Below, in pieces: positions 22,901 to 36,076 of a stretch of DNA of 64,000 nucleotides. Each line of letters opens with the position of its first letter. Position 1 is the stretch's first letter. The position numbers and the translations under genes were made by a program. A model generated the notes under the pieces. The model ran no database searches. It worked only from the letters and a program-made list of their open reading frames with translations, and had not been told where the DNA came from. Origin of the DNA: Kalaharituber pfeilii (lineage: Eukaryota > Ascomycota > Pezizomycetes > Pezizales > Pezizaceae); the NCBI GenBank assembly GCA_015179045.1, contig WHUZ01000009.1, positions 744,001 to 808,000 on the forward strand. Direction: 5' to 3'.

Positions 22901-23430
22901 GTACGGGTTTATGCTACCGCACAGGATATACATATAGCACAATGATTGCAGTGTAATGTCTACAAAAAGTTATTGATAACAAGGTATTTCATACAAAAAC
23001 TGCGACTTTTTGGAATATTAGTATCTTTAGCACAGCTACTAGATAGACAATCAGGATTTTTTTCTGTGACAGCTACTACCTGAACAATTCATGGTTCCAG
23101 TTGTAGAACAGACATTGAGGTTGCGCGGCTGCCGAGATAAAATCGCAAATTTCAAAGAACGCCAAGATCGCAAAATTCCCATACAAAATTGTCATCTAGA
23201 GGTCAAATGTCCATTGCATAAATGAGTTCTTTGCAGATTTAAGGATAGGAGGGGTGAGAATCGTGTTTGCTGAACTAAAGATTCGTTTTCACATGTCATG
23301 AAGATGCGGGCTACTGAAGCTGGCATGCCTTGAGTCATAAGCTCTTGGCGATCCCTTGTCCCAGCAAGAAATGATCACACTTTGAGGTCGCAGTACTTGG
23401 AACACCAAATTCCAAGCCAGCATAGTATAC
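22901..23430. other. Intergenic, nothing recognised
   Basis: AT-rich sequence without convincing ORFs or repeat ends. Confidence 0.4.
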
Positions 23431-23535
23431 TCGCTGGTTCGGAAAGTATTGGAACGGTGCATAACAAATTTGCAGTCCAAAAGGCGAATAGCGCTCACAA
23501 TTTATGCAGCGTTCCAATACTTTCCGAACCAGCGA
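23431..23535. mobile_element. MITE family J, copy 1 (105 bp)
   Basis: The hairpin element begins TCGCTGGTTCGGAAAGTATT and ends with its exact reverse complement AATACTTTCCGAACCAGCGA. The inverted repeats continue inward through GGAACG and TGCATAA. A second copy, split by a LINE, lies at 58425-59704. Confidence 0.9.
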
Positions 23536-25394
23536 CCTCACATCGCTCCAGCCCGAGCCCGTTGTACTGTACTCAATACACTGTGGCTCCTATTTGGGCG
23601 ATGATTCACATTATTAACCCGGTTTCCGACATCCTTGTACCCTGTATCCCGTACTCTACATCTACATAGGAATATGTACTAGTATGACGACATCCGACAT
23701 GCAGATATGCCATATGTAAAGTAGCATGCAATAGCCCAAACTCACCGCAGGCAATCGGTGATAAGTTTTCCGAGGCCAACCTTGATGCGGTTATGGAATT
23801 GTCATTTCCTTGAGAGTATGTATAGAACCCAAACACCGCATCTGCCTGCAGGCGGCTTATAAAATTATTATCCTAGGTATTACATTGTGAATGTAAAACA
23901 TGCAAATCCTCATTCAAGGAATCTTTGAATGCAAGTGGGCCTGGTCGGTCCCACTTGGTTGGGCTCGCTACGCAGAATTGCTGTTCCTGATCCAATTATA
24001 GGCAGAGAAATTGCGAGTCCGCCAATTCCGCCTAATTAAGGGTGCGCCCAGCACGTTTACAGCCATCCTATGGCTGGTACAGCTCCAACCTTAACTATTA
24101 CGTTGCTGACCATGACGACCTGGCGTGAAATGCTTGTCATGCCTTACGCAGTATCTGAGGCCAAAGCAGTAATATATTCCTTGAGTGTAAAATGTGTTAC
24201 GCCAATAAAATTCATGCTGTTGCGTACCAAAACTCTACGTAAAGAGTTGATCACTAGGCAAGATGTATACATATGTGATGCTATGCCAGGTCTCCTTTAC
24301 TGAATCCTGAAGTGCAGAGATACTGGTGTTATGAAGTCAGAAGCACAGTAGAGTACGTTTAGCAAGAGAAAGTTTTCTGTGCTGTCTTCCAGATAGCGTC
24401 AGTCCGTGCCCATGCCAAACCATCCTGGTTGTCTGGATATGCTAGAGAATTACGAGTAGAGAAACTCGTGTATTTCATTGGAGTTGACTGGTTTGTGGCA
24501 GAGGAGTGAGGCACAGGTAGAAAGCGTGGGGTATGTATCCTCAGATGAGCGTCTCAACTAACTCAACCGTGTCACATCACACGTTTGACAGATCATGAGG
24601 TGTCGTCTGTTGAGCCCTAATAGAGTAGATTCTAGCCATCCATGGGCAATTGTAATTATGATAGATTTGTCACATGCGTTTAGGTAGTAAGGAGATCATT
24701 TACGGCTATATGATATGCCTAAGATGACAGGCATTAGTGCTGATAACAGCAAGTTTCACTCTTACTTAGTGTTCAGATAACTTGCACTATTATTGAGTTT
24801 TTCACTTTTTATTCTGCTAAGATTTATGCGTATTTTACCTGACATAATGCTGAGATCTACTACATAGTTCGCATAAATGTCGAAGTCTCAAGAAATCTTC
24901 CGCGATGGAACGCACCAATTACATGCTCAGAACAGGCGCAAGATATCAAGTGCCATGCATTACTACTTCAACCCACTATGCCCTATTTCTATTTTGGTTG
25001 GTACCCTGGTGCGCTACTAGAACTCCGGCTACTAGAACTCCGCGGAGTAACTACGAGTGCAAATCACTAGTAACGGGACGGCAAGACCAGTATGAAGGGC
25101 TTGGCACCGAGATGTAAGTCGGGGCCCACCACATGCTGAGGTGCCCCACTAATCTAACCTCCTCCACATTTGCTACACTCGCACTTGCGAGGGCAGGTTA
25201 GGAGAGTTTAATACGGTCTTACCATACGGGACTATTTACCCCATTTTAAAAAACGGTGGTAGATATTGCATCCAAAGACATTTACACCGTAATTATCGAC
25301 CTTGGTTAAATAACTGAGCCATCGCTGTTCTTTAGGCTTCAAGTCGTTGCATCCTTGGGTGCGCCCCCCTGGTAGCCCAGCACGAGGAAACATG
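23536..25394. other. Intergenic, no supported gene
   Basis: Only short unanchored ORFs occur. A local 16-bp duplication (CTACTAGAACTCCG twice) lies at 25013-25043. Confidence 0.4.
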
Positions 25395-25937
25395 TTGTGG
25401 TTATCAGCTTTGCGTCACGTAACCGTTACGTGAGGTAACATGACATAAGCAAATGCTCTGATTGGCTGATTTCGTAACGTGAGACAGCCGATTGTCGTTA
25501 CGCAACGTAACCATGATCACGTAGCCAAATCGTCGCGTTACCACCTATAGGGCGGTCTTTACCTAAACCAGCAACACATGGATGCATATGCATAAGCACG
25601 TGTCTACCACTTCATGAACATCCCCAATCTACGCATGAAAGCTCTCCAGTTTCTACCATCATGAGCCAGCAAACGTCTACTACAATCACAACAAGTTCAC
25701 AAGCTGTTACTCCACGCTCTGCTACCCCCTCTGGTATCTGAATTAAGTAGCATAGATATGGCATGAGTCTCGATTGCTGTCATGACCACCTGTTCGATTT
25801 TGGCCTTCTCCGATATGCGGGGCATGTTGATGTTACGGATGTGAGGTTACGTGGGGGACCCTCCTCTCATTTGGGCTTAGCGGGTTGACAGGGGTTACCT
25901 AACGGAACGGAACGTAACGCAGAGCTGATAACCACAA
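25395..25937. mobile_element. Element C copy 1: 543-bp TIR element with repeated GTTACG motifs
   Basis: It starts TTGTGGTTATCAGCTTTGCG and ends with the inverted equivalent (CGCAGAGCTGATAACCACAA), continuing imperfectly for ~45 bp. The subterminal regions are dense in GTTACG/CGTAAC motifs, which look like transposase-binding repeats. The only ORF (about 25662-25741, MSQQTSTTITTSSQ...) is Thr/Ser-rich and unlikely to matter. A second, interrupted copy is at 52470-53752. Superfamily unassigned. Confidence 0.85.
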
Positions 25938-28801
25938 ATTAAGTTCTGGAACATAAGATCCTTGCCGAGCAATTACGTACTAGTTTATAATAGGTATCTT
26001 GAAGGCAAATGCATGTGATGGAATGGACTTGAGTTCTTTGAGTGGAAATTTGGACCATACACTCATGATCTCAGTCCGCGCCACGATGTTAGTATAGACA
26101 GTTAAGTCGGTATTGATTAGATCATTAAGTTTAAGAGCAGACTCGAAAATAGGTTGTCGCATTGGTAAGTTCAGCCAAGTGCGTGTAAAATTGAGCCTCA
26201 AATCCAACCAGATCTATTAAAGATCGTGATCAAATACATGCATAGCACTGCATGGTGAACCAAGGATTCCCGATAAAGCTAGCTTCGCAGGGAAAAGCGG
26301 TATCAGTGCAACCAAGTGGCAAAAAAACTAATTATTGGCAGGCAGGGCTTGCTAGCTGGAGTCCAGGGTGCATTCTCTTCAAGCATTCAACGAGCTCAGG
26401 AGAAATTAGTGACTCCAAGCGAACAATGAAGAAATCCGCGGAGGCTGGCTGCGGCAATTCATGCAGAACCAGACCAGTTCCAGAACATATCAATGTTTTT
26501 ACTCAAACTTGCAATGTGGACACCAGAAGGTCTCAGCAGAGGCCACATGATTGATTACGACCATGTAATGGTGTGCATTTGTCTTGAAAGTTTGTACGAC
26601 GTGAGATTATCTCTTGCTTAATAGAGTATTCCGTGCGAGGTGTAACTAGAACACGTTCCTCGATCCTGAGCCTTGCAATGCAGGCATTTACGATTTTACG
26701 AACTACATATTCAATTTTTACATTCATAATAATACACCATGGCAATTTATAACGACTTTTTGTATTAGAGGCAATTTTTTATCCTTCACGGTGCAATACA
26801 AACCGAACATGGTGTGATGATAAAAGTTGGACTACATGGTAGTTGGGTCGTCTCCAGTAAATGACACGGAGCTAAGGTGCACTTCCGTGTTGCTACGGCA
26901 GGCGGTAGATTAGCACTGCTTTAGTGGGGCGCACTAGTAGTAGGGCAAATACCGTACCCACAAGATCTAAAAAGCGGGGGCAAGTATAGCCCCTTCTATG
27001 AGCGCCTCTTGCCAAGCCTGTGAAGATGCACGGAGCTAAAGCTGCCGCCAGTTCGCAATTTACATGCTCTGAAGTTCTGATACCTTACCTGACAAGATGG
27101 CTATCAATGGCATGGGTCGCAGAACCCGGTTTAGTTCAAGCCCACACCTTTCTGGAACGCCCCTTCCATGGATTCCATTTGATGAATCCTGACATTGCGG
27201 CTTGACATTGGCGTTTCGGCGTACAGTGACCCGTTGAAAGTCCTGGATTAGGCAGTATTGGGATAAGTATGTACTGCAATATGCAGACCGAGTCTGCATT
27301 TATCATAGGCTCACATTTGGCAAAGAAATCTCTTTTGCCTAATTACAGACTCAAAATCTGCTATTGAATGATACATTTGCCCCAATATTGCCTAATGCCC
27401 ACGACTTTTTACAGGTCACTGTACATAACGTCTTCTCGCCTTGTTTACTATCGAGGTGTAATCATAGTCCCAAACATAGGAGTCGAGATCTAGATCCAGT
27501 GCATTCATGTACCTGATTCAGATGAAAAGAAATTAACATCCCAAGCACCATTTTGCTACACATGTTCTCGAGCGCAGTTCACTGGTTCTTCATTTCGCTG
27601 TATATTTCTTCTCTTTGACCCTTGATCTGATCTTTCAGCTGTCTCAATACATCTTTTCCCTGCGCTAATTTGCTTATTCTTCGTCCCGGTGGGTTGGCAT
27701 GGAAAAAGCGAACATCTAATCACACATCCATTTCGAGGTTCTGGCCACTGATCATAGATCGGTTATACCAATGCAGGCTCACTTTGCAAAGCCGGGTTTT
27801 AGCAGATATTTATTAGTTTCCTTTACTAGATCTTTACAATGATGTGCAGCATTTGAATTAGGCCTATGCATACTGCTTACTCTTGTTTGTCCTGAGAGTA
27901 TTTTTGGTTGCGCTGTGTTCTCATCAAGGAGCCGCGGAGCTGCGGAGAAGACCGTGCACTAAGAAAACTGCAATACAATTGGACGATCATTTCTCGCAGA
28001 GTTTGAGTCAGCGTCCATCTTGGTGGGTGCATACTCGTAAGCTACGAGGGTGTCCCCGCCCCCTTAGGGAGAATAGCGGAGAGTGAAGCGTGGTCTGCAA
28101 AAGACTGTCCCGGCTATATTTTTGCCGTTGCCAGCCAACTGAGATTGGGCTTGATCACTAATGCGTAACCTATTATTTTGGCCAAGCTAAATAGAGTTAC
28201 TATCTAGACAAGCTTAGGGCCTTCCTTGTGCTGGTGCATGTTGACGAGTCGACGACTGGAGGTGGTCAACAATACCTAGTCAGCCCTCTTAGCCTGCCAG
28301 ACCCCACGCTGCCGCGAGTTTTCAATTGCAGGGTGCATGAGAATTGCTTCCGCATTACTGTGTCTTTAGCAGCTAGCTTTAGAAATGCCTACGCTGCAGC
28401 TTGGCTGCGAAGGCATCGGCGGCGGTGGGAGGTTTATAATATAGTACGGATGTAGTGGGCAGTAAGTGTATTAGGGCCTGCAGATTCGAGCAGTTGGGGG
28501 AGGGTTTCTCACCCGCCTCATTCCATTTTACGTTGCATAACTCAGGGTTTTCCCCACCGGACTGAGTTAACATGCTCATTCACACACGCACACGTACACC
28601 ACAGCGCAAACACACATACTTACACAATCTCCTAACATCTAATGAAAGTGGTAGAGTGAGACTAGGGCAGCGTTGAAAGGAATTTGATATAACGTTGAAG
28701 GGTGCGACAGATCATCATATAGAACAGTAATATACCTTCCATTTCGTTTCGACAAAAACAAATAAACGTCCCCTTAGCAACAGTGTCCAAGCAAGTCCTG
28801 A
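25938..28801. other. Intergenic/upstream region of the Zn2Cys6 gene; no supported gene
   Basis: A 100-codon plus-strand ORF (26252-26554) and a 67-codon ORF (27883-28086) show no recognisable domain. A CA-rich stretch at 28583-28625 lies ~200 bp before the ATG of the transcription factor gene. Confidence 0.45.
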
Positions 28802-31800
28802 ATGGCGTCCTCCTCATCCGAACACTCCCCACCGGCAACAACACCCGCTGCAAGCTCGTCGAAGTCCACTTTTGCAGGCTCATCAAATGTTTACCCTCAA
28901 TCCAATCAAACACACACTGTTATAGCACCAGCACCGGTGCTAGGAAATGTAATACCAAGCTTGGGTCCAACACCCACAAAAATGACAACGGCGGCTATCA
29001 GGCCATATCTAGGGGGATCAATAGAGACAGGAATGCCTATACCTATACCCCCACCAATAGGAGCATCAGGGGAACGCGAACGGATACCGATTGCCGCGAT
29101 GCCGATTCGACGGGGGAGCGGTGCGGGGGAAGGTGGACCAGTACAAAAGGAAAGCATGAATTGCAAGAGCTGCCGGAAGAAGAAGGTATGAAACTAAAGA
29201 ACTTGAAATGTCTCAAGCGTATTTTTTTGCGTATACTCATCCATCTATATTGGCACCTTTTTTTTTCATTGAAATTCTTTTTTCTTAAAATAATAATAAT
29301 AATAATAATTTTTTAAAAAAAAAAGTGGAGAATCGGTAACGCAAACCTCACGGAATCGAATTCTGGGCGAAACCTTTGAACGTGGAGTCCTGATTTAGAT
29401 CCCTGGGGATTGTGATTGCGCATCCAGTTCCGTGGTTGTGTTTATACCCTCCCCGTTTGGGAGCGATGCATGCATGGCCGGTTATATATCCTGAACCCAA
29501 TATCACTTTTTCGCATTGCAATTTGTTTCTATATGATTCTGTGGGTAACACTGCAGACGTTGCATTGAGATATATTTTTTATGATGGAGGGGCCAGTTTG
29601 ACCTATGAAGGTATAAAAGCGATTATCGCGGGGTGGCTGGAATTGCATTCTGTTACAAAAACCTTTACCTTAAATATTCTCAGGCATCGTATGCTGCTGA
29701 TTTCTTTGCTGCCATTTGTTTAACTGTATATTTTGTTTTTGTTACTCAACTTCACATCCATTGACCCCCCCGTCAGTTACTATGATTACAATTGGGGAGT
29801 AGCGTCTCCCTTTCAAATGTACAGAATGTCTATTTTTTTCCTTTTTTTAGCCTCAATTGCTCCACTTACCTTTCCGTCGCCTATAAGAGAAGCGCGCCCT
29901 AAAATTCAGAAATTCAACAGATAAAATGTAACAGGCTACGACCGAGTTGTGGAGCATGCTTAGCGTTCCAGTGTGCATGTGTGTACGGTATGTGGACAAT
30001 ATTGCTTCCCTTCGTTTGTGGATACTTATGTTTCATGTTATATTTATATTCTCTTTCTGTTGGAATGAAACATGAGGGGAGTGCGATTGGGGGCTCATGT
30101 ATTGCTGACCGGGAAGGGGGCTGGGAAACCTCTATAGATCCTAAATGGAAGTGGATGATGATCCTACCCCATTCTTGCAGCACCATGTTGACCTATACTT
30201 GCCATCGCGTTCAGTTGTTCTGTAACTGCGAGTGAAATAGTTGTCTTCAGGAAATCGTTAACTGATTGCGCAACCGCAGATGCCATACCGAAGAAGCGAG
30301 GTCCAAAAACTGAGGTGCTAGAAGAGCTGCTAAAACGTGTTTCTGGGCTCGAGAAGCGTCTTCAGGAGGAGAAGGAGCTGAACTCGAAGCAGGCGCAAGA
30401 GGCAGCAGCAGCAATTATACAAGCACGACGGTCACCGCCGCCATCAGAGGGTCAATGGCAGTCGAGATGTGACCACATTCAATTGACAGAATCGGAGAAA
30501 CGCAGAGCAGATCCAGATCTTTCTGATCGACAAGATGATGGCTTAGGGCGTGAACAAGGAGGTGAGAAGTCAGCTTTGGAGGAAACAAACTCCCTGGGTA
30601 GCATGAAGTCGGTGCAGAAAGAGGTTGGGGAGTTAGCTTCAGGAGGAGTACAGTCACCACTAAGGGATATAGAGCGAAATCTTGGTTTTGGCGGAATAGA
30701 CCTGGACTCGTTGTCCTCTCCCATTGACGACGACGTCTCGAGCACGGCCACGCTGTCGGATCTACCGCGGCCTGCCGTGAAGAGGAGGAGGCAAAGCGCC
30801 CCAGTGCAGCAGCCTCATGGAGTAGCGAAGGAGCAAGAAAGTGCTGGACGACGGCCAATCGCACGGTTGAAGACAATTATGTAATGCCCGTTATAATTAT
30901 GTTAATTGGTCTGGTTTTGTGTGGGATAATTACACCAGAGGCTCAAACTGGAGGCTTGGGGCCGCCTGCGGGAGCTGTGGGGTGATCTTCGGCACAGATG
31001 TGTGAACTTGTGCTAACATTCAAGGTGGCTGACGGTTTAGGTCTCTGTCTCAAATACCTTCGACGTCGATGCAGCAGCAATCGGGTTCGAATTCGCCAGT
31101 ATACTCTCAACCAGAGGCCCCACTACCTCCACGGACGTCGACTGAAATCGACCCTTTGGACACCAGCCCCCCGCTGTACCAGCGAGCGTTCATTGACTTT
31201 CCGCAACTCAAGTACCCTGACACATTCGTAGATGTCTACTTTGCGCACGTCCATATGAAACCGTTCGAAATCCTACACGAGCCAACTTTCCGTGCCAGAC
31301 TTGCCTCCAACAGTATTCCATCCTGTCAACTGAATGCCGTATGCGCCACCAGTGCACGCTTCCTTTCCTGCCCCGACTCTCACGCTATCACAATCCCTAG
31401 GGATATGGCCTTGTCCCTATGCACCTACTACGCTAATGCCTCGCGAGCCGCTCTGGATGTAGACATGCCCAACTTTGAGAGCTTTCAAACGACTTTGGAT
31501 CTGGTGAGTGTGTTCACCTTCATTGGCAAAGGTTGGACGGCGTATATGCTTTTGGGTGTTGCAATTCGTATGGCCTACGGACTCAATCTGCACAAGGAAC
31601 TACCACACACTGCCCCAGTGACACCACTGGAGAGGGAGATTCGCAGGAGAGCGTTTTGGTCCTGCTACCTGATGGACAAGTTTTCAGTATGCGGTTCCCG
31701 GCAGCTGCCACTGTTTGTCGAGGAGTCGATTAGGTTACGCTTACCAAGTGCTGAGCCAAACGCTCTACTCCCTAGCCCGGGGCCGTCTGTTTCAGGACAG

Positions 31801-34800
31801 CACCCCACTGTAAGCGCCTACGAAGCTTCGCGGTTCTTCTCAACTGGCGATCCGCATTTTGTTGTGCTCCCCGGTGGTGGAGTAGCGTCTGTGCATGGGA
31901 GTATTGAAATGGGAATGGGAACACCATCATCAATATTCCAAGGGCGGTTGAATATCGGCACCTTCAACTCTGGTGCGCTGCTTGTAGACATTGTCAGGAT
32001 ACTTGGTGAGACCATGCGGTACATCGAGCGTGGGGGCGTTAGAGGAGATTCCCATTTCCCATGGCACCCAGACTCGAAGCTGTCGCGGATACAGCGTGAA
32101 GTGGATGCTTGGACTCACCGAACCGCGGCGCTCTATTCGCAGATTCCTGGGGCCAGCCCGGGCGAGGGAATGTATTTGCAGCACCCAGATGCTACACGGC
32201 TGATGTTGAGCAAGGTCGTCTCACACCTCGTGAGTTGCTTAATATACAGGCCTTTTTTGCCCGTCGATGTTGGGGAGCTGGTCGCGTCGATACCTACCCG
32301 GAGCGCGGGCATGACTGCGGCAAGTTTGGGAGGAATGTATGGAGAGTCTAACCCTGGCTCCCATGGTGAGGAGATACGGCAAGTTCATCAGCACCAGAGT
32401 TGGCAGCTAAAGGCAACGAAGCTTTGTTTTGTGCATGCAAATGCGATTGGAGAATTATGTGAAGTGGTGCACAGAACGAAGCCATCAGGTTTTGTCTGGG
32501 GCCCTATCATGGGGTTTGTCAAGCCTTCCTATGTTTTTCACGTGCACTTGCACGTTTGCTCCTGTACTAATATACTTGTACTCATTCTGACGCATATGCC
32601 TCCCTCTTCGGGGTTCGAACACTCTATATAAAGCTATAGTATTGCAACGGCGGCTACCATTCACATTCACGGCCTCTATTACACCGATACGCAGCCCGGC
32701 GGCGTGTATCAACGCAGTGGACATTACTTGATGCGTGCCCTCTCTCATTCTCGAAAACTGGGCGCAGCATGGCGCAGCATGAAGATATACTACCAGATGC
32801 TCAGATGGCTGATCAAGAGTCACGAGGAGCTCGTGCTGTCTAGGAACACCAGTGCGCAGGCACAACAAATGCGGAATATTGATATACTATATTCTCAGCC
32901 TTCAGCTATGCAAGGCCAATCACCGTCAAGTCACCCTGGTACAGGCTTGGGCCGGCGGTTGGGCAGCGAAGGGTATAATCCGCAATCCAAGTCCCAAGGA
33001 GTGCAAGTGTTCCACCTTGACCAGTTTTTTGATAGATATCCAAAGCGTGAACAATTTCTTGATACATCGTATTTGTCATTCGTAGGGAATATGATAGATA
33101 TTGCATTTCCATCGAATTTACATGCAGAAGAAGATGCAGATTGGATAGAAGAGGATGCTGATTTGCCGATAGCATTGAGGAAAATGGGGGTGACGATGAA
33201 GGATGTGGATGCCATATATGGAAACCAACCTGTAATAGTACCGAACAAGGATGTATCAGCGAAGCACGGACAGTCATACGGGAATATACAAACGCAACGA
33301 CTGGAGAAACAGGAACAATATCAATCATTCGTTTCGCATCCGTCCTCGCATCCGTCCTCGCAGCCACAGGGAACGCAGGGTCACATACCCAGTTTCCCCT
33401 CGACACCACCTATTTCTAGTCACTCGAGCAATATCAGTCATACCTCCAGTACCCCGAGTTTCAATATGCCTACACCATTGAACATCGACACAACAATGGC
33501 TTCGAGAACATGCGAGCTTGATTTCTTCGCAGGGATCAGTCAGGAACCGATGAGTATGAGGCAAGTTGAAATTTCAGTATCCCATCCATGCTCACCCTGA
33601 ACTTCGACGTGCCCTATCGTCTCAATTCTGTGTTTATCACCAGGAGCCGTGTATAGAATCTTGCGAATACTAACATTCTTCCAATCTTTCAGCCCTTCAG
33701 GAAGTGCCAACATACCCTACATATCCCCGAACCCGGTCCCTACAAGCAACATTAGTCTCAATCTGGAACTCAACCAGAATCGCTCCATGAATTTCAACTC
33801 TTCAGGCAACAATACGGAATCCTTGCTAAATCTCACTGGAAGCTACGCAGCTACTCCCAGCCCCACTACAAATTTGCCCTGCAACTCTGGACCCATGTCA
33901 TCTACATCGCGCACACTCCCGCAGTCTTACCCTCAGCTCGGATACGACACATACCATTCGCAACTCCAATTTAGTAATAGATACGAAGAACGATCAGTCC
34001 TTAACACGCTGATTGAGGAAGATACAAGGATGGTTATTGATAAAGGTGGTAGCAGTGTGTGGGGAACAGGGGATGGTTACATTGCTAGCAGGAGATCCAG
34101 AGGGTATACTGAAAGATATCCCGGAAATCAGAGCCTGTTCAGAAGTACGGTAGGCACCAGAGGGGGAGATAGCTCGGGAGAGTATGGGTGCGATGTTGGG
34201 GACCCAGGCATTCAGAGAGTTGGTACAGGTGGGGTTTGGATGTCTAGGAGTGTAGTTGCTGATACAAGATCACGGGAAAACCAGGGGCTAATGCTGGGTG
34301 GCGCAGTCGATGAGGATGAAGATATGGAAAAGGATCCATTTTTGGTGGTGTTGGAGCAGCTAACTAAAGCGGAGATTGATAGGCCAAGTTTACTGGATTC
34401 TCCGGGACACACTCAAGCCGATATGCATGGTGGAGGAAGTGGTGGGGATCACGGTGGACAGCAAAGCCAGCACCATCAGCAGCAACATAACATCTATAGA
34501 ACTCTCACCACTGCTGGGTACCCCCATCCCGTTAATCCATACACAGCATCCGAGTCAGCGTCACATCATGGGGTTGGAGGTACGACTGGGGCGCTCGATC
34601 TTTCCACGCGGAGTGCGTCGCATACTGGCCTTCGATATCAGCGACAGCAGGGGAACATGATGCCCCTTCACGACCAGGTTGCTTCAAGGGGCCCCGGACA
34701 TAGTCATGAAATAATGAACAAGACAATACATATGGGACTGGGGTTGAACACGGGAGGTGAGATGGGAATAGGCAATATGAGAATGGATGTTGGAAGCAGG

Positions 34801-34929
34801 GCGGGGATGGAAATGGTAATGGGAGACATGGGAGAGTTTGCGACCTCGTTGGAGGAGTGTGGATTGTGGATGGGCGGTGTGGAGGGTGACGGGAGGGGTT
34901 CGACGGGGGGTAGTGATTCAAGATCGTAG
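28802..34929 (+). CDS. Zn2Cys6 fungal transcription factor, 6 exons, 1,555 aa
   Basis: Exons 28802-29185, 29921-29987, 30280-30880, 31041-32513, 32640-33553 and 33701-34929 sum to 4,668 nt (1,556 codons with stop), and all junction phases agree. The zinc cluster is C121-X2-C124-X6-C131-X6-C138-X2-C141-X6-C148. The first two cysteines are in exon 1 and the other four in a 67-nt exon 2. A basic linker (PKKRGPK) and a Leu/Glu-rich coiled coil (~160-200) follow, which suggests dimer binding. Residues ~400-850 are the fungal-specific middle homology region (LKYPDTFVDVYFAHVHMKPF; FWSCYLMDKFS; IATAATIHIHGLYYT). The C-terminal ~500 residues are Ser/Gln/Gly-rich, a likely activation region. This would be a nuclear DNA-binding regulator. 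Targets are unknown, and it does not have the aroA/aroB-like body of the quinate activator QutA. Intron 1 (735 bp) is long for a fungus. Confidence 0.9.
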
Positions 34930-36076
34930 CTTGAATGGATTGGATTTGACTATATTATATGCATATACCCGCATAATAATTATTGGTTTTCGTCCGCATG
35001 TGTCTTATCTTTTCTTCTTTTTCTTTCTTTCAAATGGTTTCGGCGGTTTCCTATCACTTACATTCGGGGTTACATGCGTTTGTGAGTATTTTTGTATTGC
35101 TTGGTGTCTGAGTAAAGTGGGTTTGCGAGGGATTCTGTGGAGGGATATCTACAGCGCGTATGCGACGGTTAGGAAAATTCAGGCATTGGGGAAGTGCATG
35201 CACGAAAAGCATTAGTATGGCGTAGAGTTAAACGAGTTTCATAACATATCTTAGCATTATCATGCCAGCATACTACAGTCCATCTATACATATACTAGTG
35301 CATAATGCATATCTGTACATCGCTGAGGGAGCGCTGGAGGGATGGTCTTGTATTTGTCTTTCATTGAACGGTGTTGGGAAGTTGCATAAAATCAATATGT
35401 GTGTAGGTATGGAAGTATGTATGGTATCGGGGGAATGATAGCGAGCATACAAGTACATATATGTATGTGTGAAATGGAGTGATCCGATAAGCAGTTAGAG
35501 GTAGTTGAATGATCTCGCGCGAATCACTTGCGTATGAGGATTAAAGTACTTAACGTTACCCTATCTTGCTAGGGGAACTTAATTCGGGTTTCAAGGGAAC
35601 TGGCTAGCGCAGCTTGTGATCTGCGACTACATACATAAGTAAGATATGCACTTGAAAGTGTGATCGCTTATGTATGTACATAATTGCAAGGTACGGTTAC
35701 ACACTAATACGGGCAAGTTGACAATCTTGTTTTATCATGTACCTTACTTTACTTCCATTGGACTAAAATGAAAGTGTATTTTGCACCGAGTTTAGCCGAC
35801 TTAAATTGATGCATAGCGTGTGAGAACAATACTGAAGTACAGTATCCTTGTTGCATGTTCGGTGTCCCCACGGCTGGCACGCACTAGTACTCGGGAACTT
35901 ACTTAAGTGCAGTGAGCTGTGTAATGACGTATAATAGTAACCACTAGCTAGGCTATAATTTATAGCCTTACCACTGTTACTGTACTTCTTGGGGCTAAGA
36001 GGTGGAAATGGATACAAAACAGAGAGAGTTCTTGGGTGGGATACGAGACGATGCTATAGTCAGAATTCAACTAAGG
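34930..36076. other. Intergenic downstream of the transcription factor gene
   Basis: Several ATATGTATGT-type short repeats and minor ORFs. Nothing supported. Confidence 0.45.

Noticed and set aside
24905..25117. 70-codon ORF with a hydrophobic stretch
   Set aside because: Short, no domain, no splice support, contains a local 16-bp duplication; probably chance.
28802..34929. The Zn2Cys6 factor as the quinate activator QutA/qa-1F or as XlnR
   Set aside because: It lacks the aroA/aroB-like body of QutA, and its middle region does not match XlnR as I know it. A quinate gene cluster is not supported: no transporter, dehydrogenase or separate dehydroquinase gene is in the window.
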